Below, in pieces: positions 44,946-55,419 of a stretch of 64,000 bases of DNA. How positions within the stretch are numbered: the stretch's first letter is position 1; each line of letters starts with the position of its first letter. The notes below the pieces were generated by a model that worked only from the letters and a program-made list of their open reading frames with translations, ran no database searches and was not told the origin of the DNA. The position numbers were made by a program, and so were the translations under genes. The stretch spans positions 22,053,501 through 22,117,500 of the forward strand of contig CM053140.1 in NCBI GenBank assembly GCA_028571685.1, written 5' to 3'. The DNA is from Heterohyrax brucei. Taxonomy: Eukaryota; Chordata; Mammalia; Hyracoidea; Procaviidae.

Positions 44946-46149
44946 CAGTGCCCTGAATCCAGAATTCAAGCCTCCTATATTGGGACAAAAAAAACTGGGC
45001 TCTTTAAACCCACGCATTTGTAATAGTTCTGCTACAGTGGCATTAGGAAACCAGAACATGCCTCAGTCAAGGGTACTGTGGCCAGGGCAGTGAGCAGGCC
45101 ATTAAACTCCAGGGTGAGCCAGGGGCAGATAACTTCAGGGGGACACCCAAGCCAAAGACTCAGAAAAGTTCACAAAACAAGCACCACTGCAGGTGTCATC
45201 ATAATAAGCCTTAACAGTTTGGTAGCTGGCAGCCAACCAAGAGAAAATGTCCTCCAGACAGGAGAAAGAGGCTCGGCAAAGGCCTGGTGGAGGGGCAGAG
45301 CAGCTGCATATAAGAAACTTTAAGTGCTTTCACTGTGGCCACAGCGAGTAAGACCTGGAATGAGAAGGATCCTCTGAGCCCAGAAAGGGGGCTATGACTA
45401 TCCAGAACAGAGGGCCGGCCCCACTTGAGGTCAGGTGGACCAATCCAAAATTGTCAACAAGCCAAGAACTAAGAAGATCTATGTAGGCTAGAGTGCTTAT
45501 TACTGCAGTCATCACAGTGAAAGATAAAGGACGGCCATGCAAAGTTTTAGATGATGCAGAAACACCCAAGTCTTGCAAGATGGATTGAGGTGGTAAGTGA
45601 CAGGCAAGGAGGGCCAAGGTTGGCACTTCTATCGCTGTGTTTGGTGATCAAGGGGCAGGTTACGAGGACCAGTGATGTCTTCAGGATACACATGTTCAAA
45701 CCGAGCAGTCTGAGGTCCTAAGAGGTGGACAGACCACGTGTCCAGAGCCAGCGTGGGATGTGGAAACTAGACACTCAGCAGAATCCACGTAAATGCATGA
45801 GCGGCCTCAAAGACAAAGAGTGAGCACTGAAGGAAGAAAGCGTTTGGCACAACACAGCGGCAGAAGTGATTTTGTCCTCAGTAACAGCCTGAGGCATTTC
45901 CTACCGTGGACTTCTTGAGGAGAGCTGGTGTCAGGGAGGTGGCTGTGAAGGGAGAGGACGTCACAGCTGCTAGATAAGAAACACCAGGGTGGAAATCCAA
46001 GGAGCCCTGTCCCCAAGGAAACTGCAGTGTGTGGTAGGGCTGGTGTAGCGGGGAAGGACACGTCCAGTTCTCTCATCCTCCTCTCAGCATGAGGAAACGG
46101 CATCTTCCTCAAGAAGCTGGGCACCCCCGGCTCTGCCATCCCCAACTCA
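44946..46149 (+). other. Unassigned block-B-only stretch; weak retroviral gag-protease resemblance
   Basis: At about 45,060-45,660 a plus-strand reading has a zinc-knuckle-like 'KCFHCGHS' and further on a protease-like 'VITVKDKGRPCKVLDDAE'. This suggests an old, broken gammaretrovirus-like fossil, but the match is weak. 45,660-46,149 is unassigned. Confidence 0.25.
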
Positions 46150-46580
46150 GCTCCTATTTTATACATATATCTTGGACACTTTTCCTTCCTGATGGTAACC
46201 AATGTTGGCATAGAGGGGTTGGAAAGTCCAGCAGCTCCCATTGTTCGAAGAAGTGGGTGGCACCAGGCACATGGGGACATGGAGGTCTGTAATACTGAGT
46301 CCCACTGAGTGTAACCTGCCGATGGTACGGTGTGGAAGGGGGACGGAAAGACATTCAGTGTGGCATAAACAGCTTCCTTACAGTAGACACGGTTGCTGGA
46401 CCATCACAACTGGGAATTCTTTCAAGGAAGACAGAGCCCCCACCTGGTGAGGATCAAAGGCTACATACCCTCTCCTCATAAAGACATGGAGGCTTTACCC
46501 AAAGCACTCTGAGAGGCCCAGAAGGACGTCTGAATGTGGGGCTGATACCTCCTCCAGCAGGACCCACAGACACCCCTCCC
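46150..46580 (-). pseudogene. MUC16: Third MUC16-type downstream fragment
   Basis: Matches the downstream part of the two SEA units: 'cttttccttcctgatggtaa', 'gaaagacattcagtgtggca', 'ctttcaaggaaga', 'aggatcaaaggctacatacc'. It stops about where the SEA exons would start (46,580), where RTE1 sequence begins. On the minus strand it lies upstream of the block B SEA exons, as expected of the preceding unit in a tandem SEA array. Confidence 0.6.
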
Positions 46581-46584
46581 CTGG

Positions 46585-46760
46585 AGGCGGTGAACACTAA
46601 CAACCAAAGACTAGACAAGTTGTGGGATGACATACAAGAAGTTACACCTGAAGAAAGCAAGACGTCACTGAAAAGACAGGAGAGAAAGAAAAGAGGAAAA
46701 TGGATGTAGAGGAGACTCTGGGACTTGCTTTTGAATAGCGACCAGCTAAGCGAAAGGAAG
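46585..46760 (+). mobile_element. RTE1 linker fragment
   Basis: 'gaacactaacaaccaaagac' and 'gaaagcaagacgtcactgaa'; matches 16,625-16,800. Confidence 0.75.
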
Positions 46761-46924
46761 AAATGAGCAAGGGAAACACGAACATGGGAATCAATACAAG
46801 CAAAGAACAGTTCTATGGAATTGATTCCATACACACACCGACACACAAAGAGACATATTTTTCTTTTGGAAAAAACGCTTCAAGGATTCTTGAGACCAAA
46901 GAGACAGAGAACACAGTGTGAAGG

Positions 46925-47040
46925 ATCCCCAGTCTTGATTGGTCCATTTCTTGCAGTGACTTCATAAGAAGCCAACTGCTGGCAATTCCAAGCCCCTATA
47001 TAAGTTCCAGGCAACCTAGGTCTGTGGTCCGTCTAGCGAA
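46925..47040 (+). promoter_or_regulatory. Kinase-B core promoter candidate (CCAAT, CRE-like, TATA)
   Basis: Reversed CCAAT 'tgattgg' at 46,936-46,942, a CRE-like TGACTTCA at 46,957-46,964, TATA box 'tatataag' at 46,997-47,004, and an RFX-like 'gttccaggcaacc' just after. A start site near 47,027-47,033 is expected. CRE and RFX sites are known in spermatid gene promoters, which would fit a sperm kinase (inference). Confidence 0.5.
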
Positions 47041-47154
47041 GGCAGCTGTTTCAGTGACCTGAAAGACTGTGACCCCACTTAGCTCATTTGTTACTTTTAG
47101 TATTGTTTTGCTCATTTTATATTTTATCTTTTTTCATCTTTTATTAAGTTTTTA

Positions 47155-47335
47155 GGCATTACTTGGTTACTCATTCCTGTTATTTACTTAGTTATTTACA
47201 TACTTTACTTATTTACATATTTACTTAGTTATTTACTTATTTATTCACTTGTTTAGTAATTTACTTGTTATTTATTGACTTGTTTAGTTATTTATTGACT
47301 TATCTACTTGTATTTTTATATAGTGTATTTATTTA
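47155..47335 (+). repeat. TTTA/TTAC-rich low-complexity repeat
   Basis: Repeated 'tatttacttagttatttac'-type units. Copy A has a shorter version at 17,225-17,335. Confidence 0.8.
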
Positions 47336-48144
47336 CAATACTAAGACAGGAGGTGTGGTGAATACTCGAGAGCGTTTATCACAGACAGACATACAAGAGA
47401 GATGGGAGCTAAGTCCTCCAAACCATCTCGGACTTCTCGAGTCAGACCGCAGGTTCCCACTGGGCACCTAAGGGATGATGAAGGTGAGTGACTGCATGCA
47501 GACATTTAGGCAAGGGAAGAGCGGAGGAGTAATTGTGGAAGAACACATGGAATTCATCGTGGGCATATGGGGTGGTCAGCCGGAGCCCCGTGGGGGTATC
47601 TGGGATTCTCCCAGACCCTACTCCCACCCCAAACCCCATCCCCATGGTGATTATCTGGACAGAGGTTCAATGACGGGTGCCTCTCTGTTCCGTGAGCTGG
47701 GGAGAACTGGAAACAAGCCAGGCAGAGACTTGATCCTGTTTTCTCAGACCAGTGTCTGGTGTGTCACCTTCCCTCCTCAAGGTTTCTCAGCGTCACTAGT
47801 TGATACAGAATTTCCCTGGGGTCGGGTAGGGCCAAGAAGCAAAGGCTTTGTGAAAAACAGACATACGGAAAAAAGGAGGAGGTCTCATCTAGCTTCATCC
47901 ACTACCTTTTCATTTTCTCATCAGATAGTGCGGATATTGTCTCTTCCACCATTAGCTTGTCTTATTCTTTTTGGTCAGAACTTTTACTCATTTTCTTTCA
48001 TTTCTTTGGTATTTTACCAAGTATTTGGTTTTCCCTTTATTTCTTCAATGTCTCCCTTTTCTGGGTACTTCCTTCTACTTACTAGTCATTTTACTATCAT
48101 GCTATTTCCTCATTTTGTATCTTTTCTCTTTATTCTTTTCTTTT

Positions 48145-48575
48145 TCTTACTATGATTGAATGAAAATGTACATTCCCACATAAATTTGCACGTTTACCTA
48201 TATGCAGCTTCCACTGCTATCCCTGCACGGTGACAGCACACTCTTCCTCTAGGCTTCATACACGTCCTATCCTCCCAGTAGTTTCCTATCTCCTCCTCTC
48301 CACCCACTCCCCTTCCTCCAGTATGAGGTCAGCAGGATAACATCCTGTAGATGCATAGAGCCATAAAGTACCCACAAAGTATGGTCACTCTACATCACCA
48401 AGTGGAATCTACTGCTGTCGGAAGAGTGGACCTACATTATGATTTATGGACAGGGGCAGCATCAGGACCAGGGGCCATGCTCCCAGGGGAACCCTAAAGC
48501 TCCTGGACCATCAACTGCTGTCTTTTAGTGGAGATCTCAGGGTGCACCCCTATTTATTCTTGTGTTGCCGGTGAG
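48145..48575 (-). mobile_element. L1 LINE 3' end, antisense, in kinase-B intron
   Basis: Reversed L1 end: 'atgattgaatgaaaatgtac', 'tgcatagagccataaagtac', 'gcatcaggaccaggggccat'. Kinase A lacks it, so it inserted after duplication or was lost there. Confidence 0.8.
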
Positions 48576-49142
48576 GCCCTTTCTTGTTTATTGCCTTTTC
48601 TTCACATTTTCTCACTTACTGTTGTGTGTTTACATAGAGAATTTATCTTGTCTATGGTTTACCTTTTGCCATTTCAGTCTTCACTTTCCATTCCCTCCTT
48701 TTGCTTTCCTCATTTCCCCTAATTCATACACCTCTCCCCTTTCTTCTCTGTATCCCTCTCCTCATTCTTTGCTTTCTTTTTACCATTCTTTTCTCATTTC
48801 TCCATTGTATGTTACATTTTCTCTTTTCTATACTTTTTCAAGTTTCCTCTTTATTTTAGTTAATTTTCTTATTTCAGTTTCCTCCCTTCTTTAATACCCC
48901 TTCAAACTTGTAGTTTATTATTTCCCTAATTTCTCAATTTTCATTTTACTCTTTTCACTTCTTTTTATTCTGGTTAGTTTCATTTCATGGATTTCATTTT
49001 CCTATTATTTTTTTGACCTCGTTCAACTTTTTTAAGTTGTAATGTGTTTTTTTCCCATTTTTAAAGGACATTCTATCTTTATGTCCTCAGTTTTTTCACA
49101 TCTTGGGAAATTTTTAGTCACTTCATTTCCCATTAGTTTTAC

Positions 49143-50816
49143 ATGTTTACTGCTGTTCTCACCTTTTCCATTTTAATCCTACCACAAGGTCACCTCTCAT
49201 CCCAAATCCCAAGAGGCCCTCACACCACACCCAACACGTCTCAGGGCACCTCAGCTGCTTCTGCTGAAGAGGAAGTGTATGTGGGGCACTACCATCTGCT
49301 CACCACCATTGGCCAGGGGGCATTTGCCACAGTGAAGTTAGCCCAGCATACCATCACTGGCCAAGAGGTGGCCATTAAAATGCTGCACAAGAGGCAAAGT
49401 ACATCCATCCTCTTTGACCAAGAGATCAAAATAATGAAGAAACTCTGTCATCCTCATATTGTAAAGATGTTTCACACTATAGAAACGGAGAACCTTCTTG
49501 GCATGGTCTTGCAGTACATGAGGGCAGGGCACTTGGGGGATTATGTAAAATCTCACGGCTCCCTCAGTGAAAAGGAGGCTCAAACCATTTTTCAACAATT
49601 AGTCTGGGCTGTAGAGTTTTGCCACAACCAATGGATCGTGCACAGAGACATAAAACCCGAAAACATCCTGTTAGATGACCCAAACAACATCAAACTGGCC
49701 GACTTTGGTTTTGCAACACAATTCACCAAGGGGAGGAAGCTCGATACCTTTTGTGGCACTTTGCCTTATTGTGCCCCAGAAATCATACTGCAAAATCCAT
49801 ACCATGGACCCCCTGTGGACGTGTGGAGCCTGGGAGTCACGCTGTATGTGATGCTAAGTGGATTTTTGCCGTTTGATGGCAACACCATCAGTGAGATAGG
49901 AAATCAAATCCTGGCCAGAGAATACATTATTCCTGGCCACATGTCTTCTCGATGTGAAAAAATGCTGAGGAAAATATTTACTTATAACCCCAAAAAGAGA
50001 GCCACCTCACAAGCCATCCTACAACATCCATGGATGAAGATGGATGACAATGAGAACCAAAAGGTACGTGTGCAGCCACCCTCAGACCATCAGGACTCAC
50101 AGTGCATTGAGGCCATGGGGGACATGGGCTACAGGCAGGAAGAGATTCGTGACTCACTGCTCAATCCAAAAGATGATAACATCATGACCACCTCTCCGAC
50201 GCTACATCAGAAGACATCTGAGACCCAGAGTCATGTCGCTACCCTGGAACCCAAACCCGCAGCACAACGCACGGACAGCCACACCTCTTTCACCTCCCAT
50301 AAGGTACATCCCACCATCTATGTGAAAACCAAACAGCAGAGTTACAGTCTACCTGCCATTCCCAACTGCAATTACCACTACCACAGTCCACTGAAGACTC
50401 TAGCTTCCAGAAGGAAGGGGGCCTCCATGGGATGTTTGTCTCCCTCAGTTCCCCTTGAACATTCCTTCCCACTACGACCCAGAGTAGCCTGGGCAGAGCC
50501 AAAAACACAGACCAAAACGGTGTGCCAGGCTCAAAACCAGTGCACTGGAACAACCGACCCGTGCATTCCCGCGGCTGCCTCCTCTGCCCAGCCCAGTAAG
50601 AAAGGCAGACCTCCAGAGGAAATCCCATTCCCACACACAGTGACAACACTAACCTCTGTCAACAATGAGCATGTGCGAGATGCACCCGACCAGACTGCCA
50701 CTCCAGCCCCTCCCTCAGTCAAGACCCAGGACCAACACGACACCACTGGCCGATGTTTGAAGTTTATCAGAAAATATCTTTGTTGTCTTTGCATGAAAAG
50801 ACAGCAGAAGCAGTAA
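49143..50816 (+). CDS. MARK/sperm-motility-kinase-like Ser/Thr kinase (copy B), catalytically complete
   Basis: A 557-codon open frame. Kinase domain about residues 50-297: Gly loop 'GQGAFATV' (57-64), VAIK with Lys79, HRDIKPEN (167-174), DFG (187-189), activation segment '[14 protein letters not shown]' with Thr202 at the LKB1-type position, DVWSLG. A UBA domain follows (318-356, '[20 protein letters not shown]'), then a 200-residue tail ending in a basic, Cys-rich stretch (540-557, '[18 protein letters not shown]'), perhaps a membrane contact. MARK kinases phosphorylate microtubule proteins; rodent SMOK relatives act in sperm motility. All key residues are present, so it should be active. 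Odd: the ATG used by copies A and C is ACG here (49,231-49,233). The frame instead opens at 49,143 in what looks like intron, upstream of the acceptor at 49,188, so the true start is unsettled. The KA1 part is lost by a one-base shift. Confidence 0.8.
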   Translation: MFTAVLTFSILILPQGHLSSQIPRGPHTTPNTSQGTSAASAEEEVYVGHYHLLTTIGQGAFATVKLAQHTITGQEVAIKMLHKRQSTSILFDQEIKIMKKLCHPHIVKMFHTIETENLLGMVLQYMRAGHLGDYVKSHGSLSEKEAQTIFQQLVWAVEFCHNQWIVHRDIKPENILLDDPNNIKLADFGFATQFTKGRKLDTFCGTLPYCAPEIILQNPYHGPPVDVWSLGVTLYVMLSGFLPFDGNTISEIGNQILAREYIIPGHMSSRCEKMLRKIFTYNPKKRATSQAILQHPWMKMDDNENQKVRVQPPSDHQDSQCIEAMGDMGYRQEEIRDSLLNPKDDNIMTTSPTLHQKTSETQSHVATLEPKPAAQRTDSHTSFTSHKVHPTIYVKTKQQSYSLPAIPNCNYHYHSPLKTLASRRKGASMGCLSPSVPLEHSFPLRPRVAWAEPKTQTKTVCQAQNQCTGTTDPCIPAAASSAQPSKKGRPPEEIPFPHTVTTLTSVNNEHVRDAPDQTATPAPPSVKTQDQHDTTGRCLKFIRKYLCCLCMKRQQKQ

Positions 50817-50844
50817 TGACATCCCAGCTGACGATCAGATGCTC

Positions 50845-51114
50845 AAACCTCGAGAGGCCAAGCCACGCTCTCTCAGGGCTAAGAGGAGGGGCAAAATCAC
50901 CAGCTGCGTGGAGCCCAATGTCATGATGCAAAAGATATGCCAAGTGCTTTGCATGCATGGCACACCAGGACAGCAAAACTTTGTCCAGTGGACAATGGAA
51001 GTGTGCAAACTGCCACAGTGTGCTCTCCACAGGCTCAAAGTGTAGAGACTTTCAGGCACCTCTGAGGCCTTCAAGAACATTATCTCGAAAATCACCAGAG
51101 ACCTTGTACTATAA
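50845..51114 (+). pseudogene. Out-of-frame KA1 domain remnant of kinase B
   Basis: Reads '[20 protein letters not shown]', '[14 protein letters not shown]', '[20 protein letters not shown]', '[12 protein letters not shown]', a stop, then 'RLSGTSEAFKNIISKITRDL'. This is the MARK KA1 domain almost motif for motif. It is in a different frame from the 557-codon ORF. Comparison with copy A indicates one extra base in B near 50,813-50,818, just where the ORF ends. A stretch of KA1 present in A (after 'ICQVV') is also missing. Confidence 0.8.
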
Positions 51115-51151
51115 AAATGTGTCAGCAGCTGCCAGAGACAAAACACGAGTG

Positions 51152-51401
51152 CACAGGTTTCACTTCCTTTATAACTTTGGAGACAGTGTTTTACAAGGCC
51201 ACAGAAGTCCCTCAAATTCTCATCACTCGAACCCGGTTCAGATACCACCAAGCCAGTAAGCACACTGTGATACCTACCAATCAGGTCAATGTAGTTTTGA
51301 TTGAACAGTGAGTCACGAATCTCTTCCTGCCTGTAACCCATGTTCCCCATGGCCTCAATGCACTGTGGGTCCTCATCAACTTCTCTTGGCCTCAATACCA
51401 T
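51152..51401 (-). pseudogene. Antisense MARK-like UBA + KA1 remnant (block B)
   Basis: The minus strand reads 'VDEDPQCIEAMGNMGYRQEE', 'IRDSLFNQNYIDLIGRYHSV', closer to a standard MARK UBA than the UBA of kinase B, then a KA1 end in another frame. Tail to tail with the plus-strand KA1, with 37 bases between. It belongs to a fifth, inverted family copy of which no kinase domain is seen. Confidence 0.7.
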
Positions 51402-51865
51402 CTATACATAGCAACAAGTTTGCCTGTGTGAGATCTCACTTAGAGCCAGTGGCACCTCGCAGAAGACAGATCCGTATCATCTGATCAGGCTCCATGGAGT
51501 TGGCCCTTCATGTCGGCTTCCATGAGTATGAGATTCGAGGTTGAGCATCTCCACCATGTCTGGCTCTCGGGTTCATTAAGGTCCCTTAGAGCACAGGGGA
51601 AGGAAAGATTTCTTAAAAACAGACACTGCCAAATTCATCTAATCAGGGCCAGAGAAAGGGATGATTCTGATATGGAAAGCCACTTGATTTCCAATAGGGT
51701 CCTCAAGCACCCTCTGAAATCCATAGAAAATAGTCAATCAGCTGGACAGTGAACCCGGTAGTGCACAATTCAACTCCACAAAGACACACCTTGAAAGAAA
51801 GGCTTGCAGTCTCATTCTCAAGTATCTGGCATTTGAGGAAAATTAGAAAAAGTCCATGAAACATG
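51402..51865. other. Unassigned sequence, shared with 20,961-21,440
   Basis: Would hold the upstream part of the inverted kinase copy, but I could not recognise it. Confidence 0.3.
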
Positions 51866-51869
51866 AACT

Positions 51870-53150
51870 ATGGCTTGAGTATACCCCACCTGAATTCAGA
51901 GACCATCTCAAGAAGAGATTTGCAGCATGACAAATGACTGACCCAACACCAAACAAACTGTGGAAGGCCATCGTACAGGAAGAAGACATCTTTAAAAGGC
52001 AGGAGAAAAAGCAAAGAGCAAAATGAATGACACTGAAGCTTGTTCTTCAACATTCAGGAAGTAAAGCAAAAAGAACTGATGAGGTAAAGAGCTCAACAAA
52101 GGAATTCAAAGGACATCTGGAGAAGAAAAATTAAAATATTACACTGAAATGACCAAGGACCTGGATACAGAAAAGGAAAAGGGAAGAAGAGGCTTGGCAT
52201 TTCTCAAGCTGAAAGAATGGAAGAAAAAATTCGATGCTCAAGTTACAGTACTCAATGATTCTACAGGAAAAATAGGAAACAACTCAAGAAGCATCATAAG
52301 ATGATAGAAAGAATACACAGAGTCATTATACCCCAAAGCCCTGGTGAACGTGCAGTCATTTGAAGAGGTAGCATATGGTCAAGAACCAACTATACGGAAG
52401 GAAGAAGTCAACGTGGAATTCAAGGCACTGGAGAAAAAGGAGGCTCCAGAACTTCACAGAGAATCAACTGAGAGGTTTATCAAATGGATACAGCACTGCC
52501 AGTGCTCACTAACATTTGCCAAGGAAACTCGGGGAACAGTTACCTGGCCAACAGGCTACAAGAGATTCGGATTGATCCCTATTCCTAAGAAATCTGATCC
52601 AACCAGATGTGCAAATTATCCAAAAAGCTCACTACAACGTGCAAGTCCAATTTCACGAAACATCCATCCAAAGTGACTGCAACAGTGTATTGACATGAAA
52701 TGGTCAGAAGTTCCAGGTAGATTCAGAAGAGCCTGTGGAACCAGGGATAGCATGGCTGATGTCAGATGGATCTTGCCTGAAAGTAGAGAATATCAGAAAG
52801 ATGTTTCACTGGGTTTCATTGACCATGCAAAGGCATTCCATCCTGTAGATCACAAGAAATTATGGAAACCCTTGTGGAAAAGAGGAATTCAGAACACTTA
52901 ACTGTACCTGTGAGGAATCTGTATATAGCTTCAGAGGTGGTCCTGCCAACAGAACGAGTGGACACTGCATGCTTTAAAGCCCAGAAAGCGGTGTATCAGG
53001 GTTATATCTTTTCATCATACCTTTCAATCCGTATGTTCAGGAAATATCAGAGAAGTTGGACCCCTGAAAAAGAAAGAGACATCAGGATTGGAGAAAGACT
53101 CATTAACAACCTGTGTTATGCAGACAACACCATCAGTTACTTGTATTGAT
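51870..53150 (+). mobile_element. RTE1 LINE, linker and RT region
   Basis: Runs from 'taccccacctgaattcagag' through 'tttctcaagctgaaagaatg', 'ccctattcctaagaaatctg' and 'gatgtcagatggatcttgcc' to 'ctgtgttatgcagacaacac' (the YADDT site, here YADNT). About 1.3 kb, several breaks. Block A has only its first 220 bases. Confidence 0.85.
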
Positions 53151-53154
53151 GGGG

Positions 53155-55388
53155 ACTGTGTCTTGCTGGGATGCTGCAAGTTAGGCCACAGGTATTGACA
53201 TACCCTCAGAGTCACCCACAGTGGACAGGATTCAGCTCAGCTTCCACACTAAGACAGATTAGGAAGAAGGACCGGGAAGGCTACCCCTGAAAGGAACAAG
53301 CCAGTGAAAACCCAATGAACAGCAACAGAACACTGCCAGAGATAATGCCAGAGAATCAGGACCCCAAGTCGAAAGGTCTCCATAAAACAAGAGAGGAAGA
53401 GCTGCCTCCTCTCAAAGTAGAACCAACATTCATGATGTGGATGGAGTAAAGCCCTCAGGATCTTCCTTGGCTGGTGCGGCATGACGTGAGATGTGAGAAA
53501 AAGCTGCAAGGAGCCATTAATAATGGGAACGTGGAATGGATGAAGTCAGAATCCAAGAAAATTGGAAATTATCCAAAACGAAATGGAATGCACAAATACT
53601 GACACACTAGGCGTGACTGAACTGAAGTAGACCGGTAGTGACCATTTTGAATCAGGTGATCACATGCCAGGAAGGAAAACTTAAAGAGGAATGGTGTTGC
53701 ATTCATCATAAAAAAGAACATATCAAGCTCTATCCTGAAGTACAATGCTGTCAGGGTAGGATACTGTCAAAACACCTACAAAGAAGGTTAGTTAACACAA
53801 CCATTATTCAGATTTATATACCAACCACTAAGCCAAAGATGAAGAAACTGAAGACTTCTACCAGCTTCTGCAGTCCAAAATGGATGGAACACGCAATCAG
53901 GATGCAGGGTTAATTACTAGTGATGGGAATGCAACAGTCTGAAACAAAGCAGGATCACTAGTTGGAAAATACAACCTTGGTGACAGCAATGATTTCGCAG
54001 ACAACGTGACACAATCTTGCAAGACCAATGACTGCTACACTGCAAGCACCTTTTCTCACCAACATAAATAACATGAACGATGTTTACACAGGAATCAAAC
54101 CAATTGCACCTGTGCAAAGAGATGATGGAAAAGCTCCATTATCATTGGTTAGAACAGACACAGTGCTGACTCCCTCACAGACCGTCCACCGCGCCCATGC
54201 AAGTTCAAAGTGGAACAGAAGAAACCTGAAACAAATCCACCAGAGTCAAGGTACAACCTTGAATATACCCCACTTGAGTTGAGAGAGTCTCAAGAACAGA
54301 TCTGATGCATTGAACACTACTGACCAAAGACCAGACAAGTTGTGGAATTACATCAAAAACATCCTTCATGAAGAAACCCAGAGATCATTAGAAAGACAGG
54401 AAACGAAGAAAGAAAAAACAAACTGCACGTCAGAAAAGACTGTGAAACTTACTCTTGAACACCAAATAGCTAAAGCAAAAGGAAGGAAAGATGAACTAAA
54501 ACAACCAAACAGCAGATTTCAAAGGGCTGCTGAAGAAGACAAAGCATTAGAAAAACACGAACGTACAGCTGGAATAGAAAACCAAAGGGGAAAAACAGAC
54601 TCTGCATTTCTCAAGCTGAAAGAACTCAATTACAACTTCCGGCCTCCAGTCCCAACAGCGAAGGATTCCACAGGAAAAGCACTAAGATGAAAGGAACAAA
54701 CACAGTCATTGACCAGAAAGAACTGGCAGAGCTCCAGCCATTTTAAGCGGTAGCACATGATCGAGAACTGATGGACTGAAGGAAGGTGAAGCCGCACTGA
54801 AGGCGATGGCGAACAACATGTACCCAGGAATCGACGGATATCCACTGAGATGCTTCAACAGACGGGTGTAGGGTCGCAACAGCTCACCAAGTGCTATGCC
54901 AAGGGCTGTGGCTGCAGAAGGCCCCTTTCAGGTACTGAAGACGACCTTCAAGACTAAAGCACACCCAGCTCAAGCCCTGACGTTTTTAATCGCATCCTAC
55001 GCATGCCAAAGCTGGACAATGAATGAGGAAGACAGAAGAACTGACACCTTCGAACTGTGCTTTGGCAGAAGAATGACAAACTACCAGAAGAACAAACAGA
55101 TCTGTTCTGCAAGAGGCACAACCACAGTGCTCTCTGGCAGCAAGGATGGCCAGACTGCTTCTTACACACTTTGGACACGTTGTCAGGGAGCAAGACATCA
55201 TGCTTACCAGAGTGTCAGCAAAAAACATCCTCAACCAGATACATTCACACAGTGCCTGCTACCTTGGGCTGAAGCACAAAGTGATTGTGGACTGGCACAA
55301 AATCAGGCAGTGTTTCGGCTGAGCTGGGCATTGAGTTGCTAGGAGTTCGAATCTGCTTGACAGCACTTAACAACAACAACAACACCTC
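53155..55388 (+). mobile_element. RTE1 LINE, internally deleted, 5' UTR to 3' end
   Basis: 5' UTR ('cagctcagcttccacactaa'), endonuclease region ('gaggaatggtgttgcattca'), linker, then a jump at about 54,870-54,930 from before the RT to the C-terminal tail ('aaagctggacaatgaatgag', 'ctttggacacgttgtcaggg'), ending at 'cttgacagcacttaacaaca' and a short CAA repeat. The RT core is missing. Confidence 0.85.
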
Positions 55389-55419
55389 CCTTGTAAACCT
55401 CCTAACAGTGACTATGATC

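Larger units (their letters stand above)
47041..49188 (+). other. 5' UTR/intron region of kinase B
   Basis: 47,155-47,335 is a TTTA/TTAC-rich low-complexity repeat. 47,335-47,890 is the LTR-like or 5'-exon stretch, with a strong donor 'gatgaag|gtgagtgac' at 47,483. The rest is TC-rich intron, interrupted by an antisense L1 end and closed by acceptor 'atcctaccacaag' at 49,188. Confidence 0.45.

Noticed and set aside
47475-48155. 226-codon plus frame in the kinase-B 5' region
   Set aside because: Its latter half is translated TC-rich intron (Phe/Ser/Leu-rich), and the copy A equivalent is broken into different frames.
50835-51401. 188-codon reverse frame as a complete gene
   Set aside because: Only the first 40 or so residues are a UBA domain. 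The KA1 end lies in another frame and no kinase domain is attached.
54310-54690. 126-codon frame as a novel protein
   Set aside because: It is the Lys/Glu-rich linker of RTE1 between endonuclease and RT.
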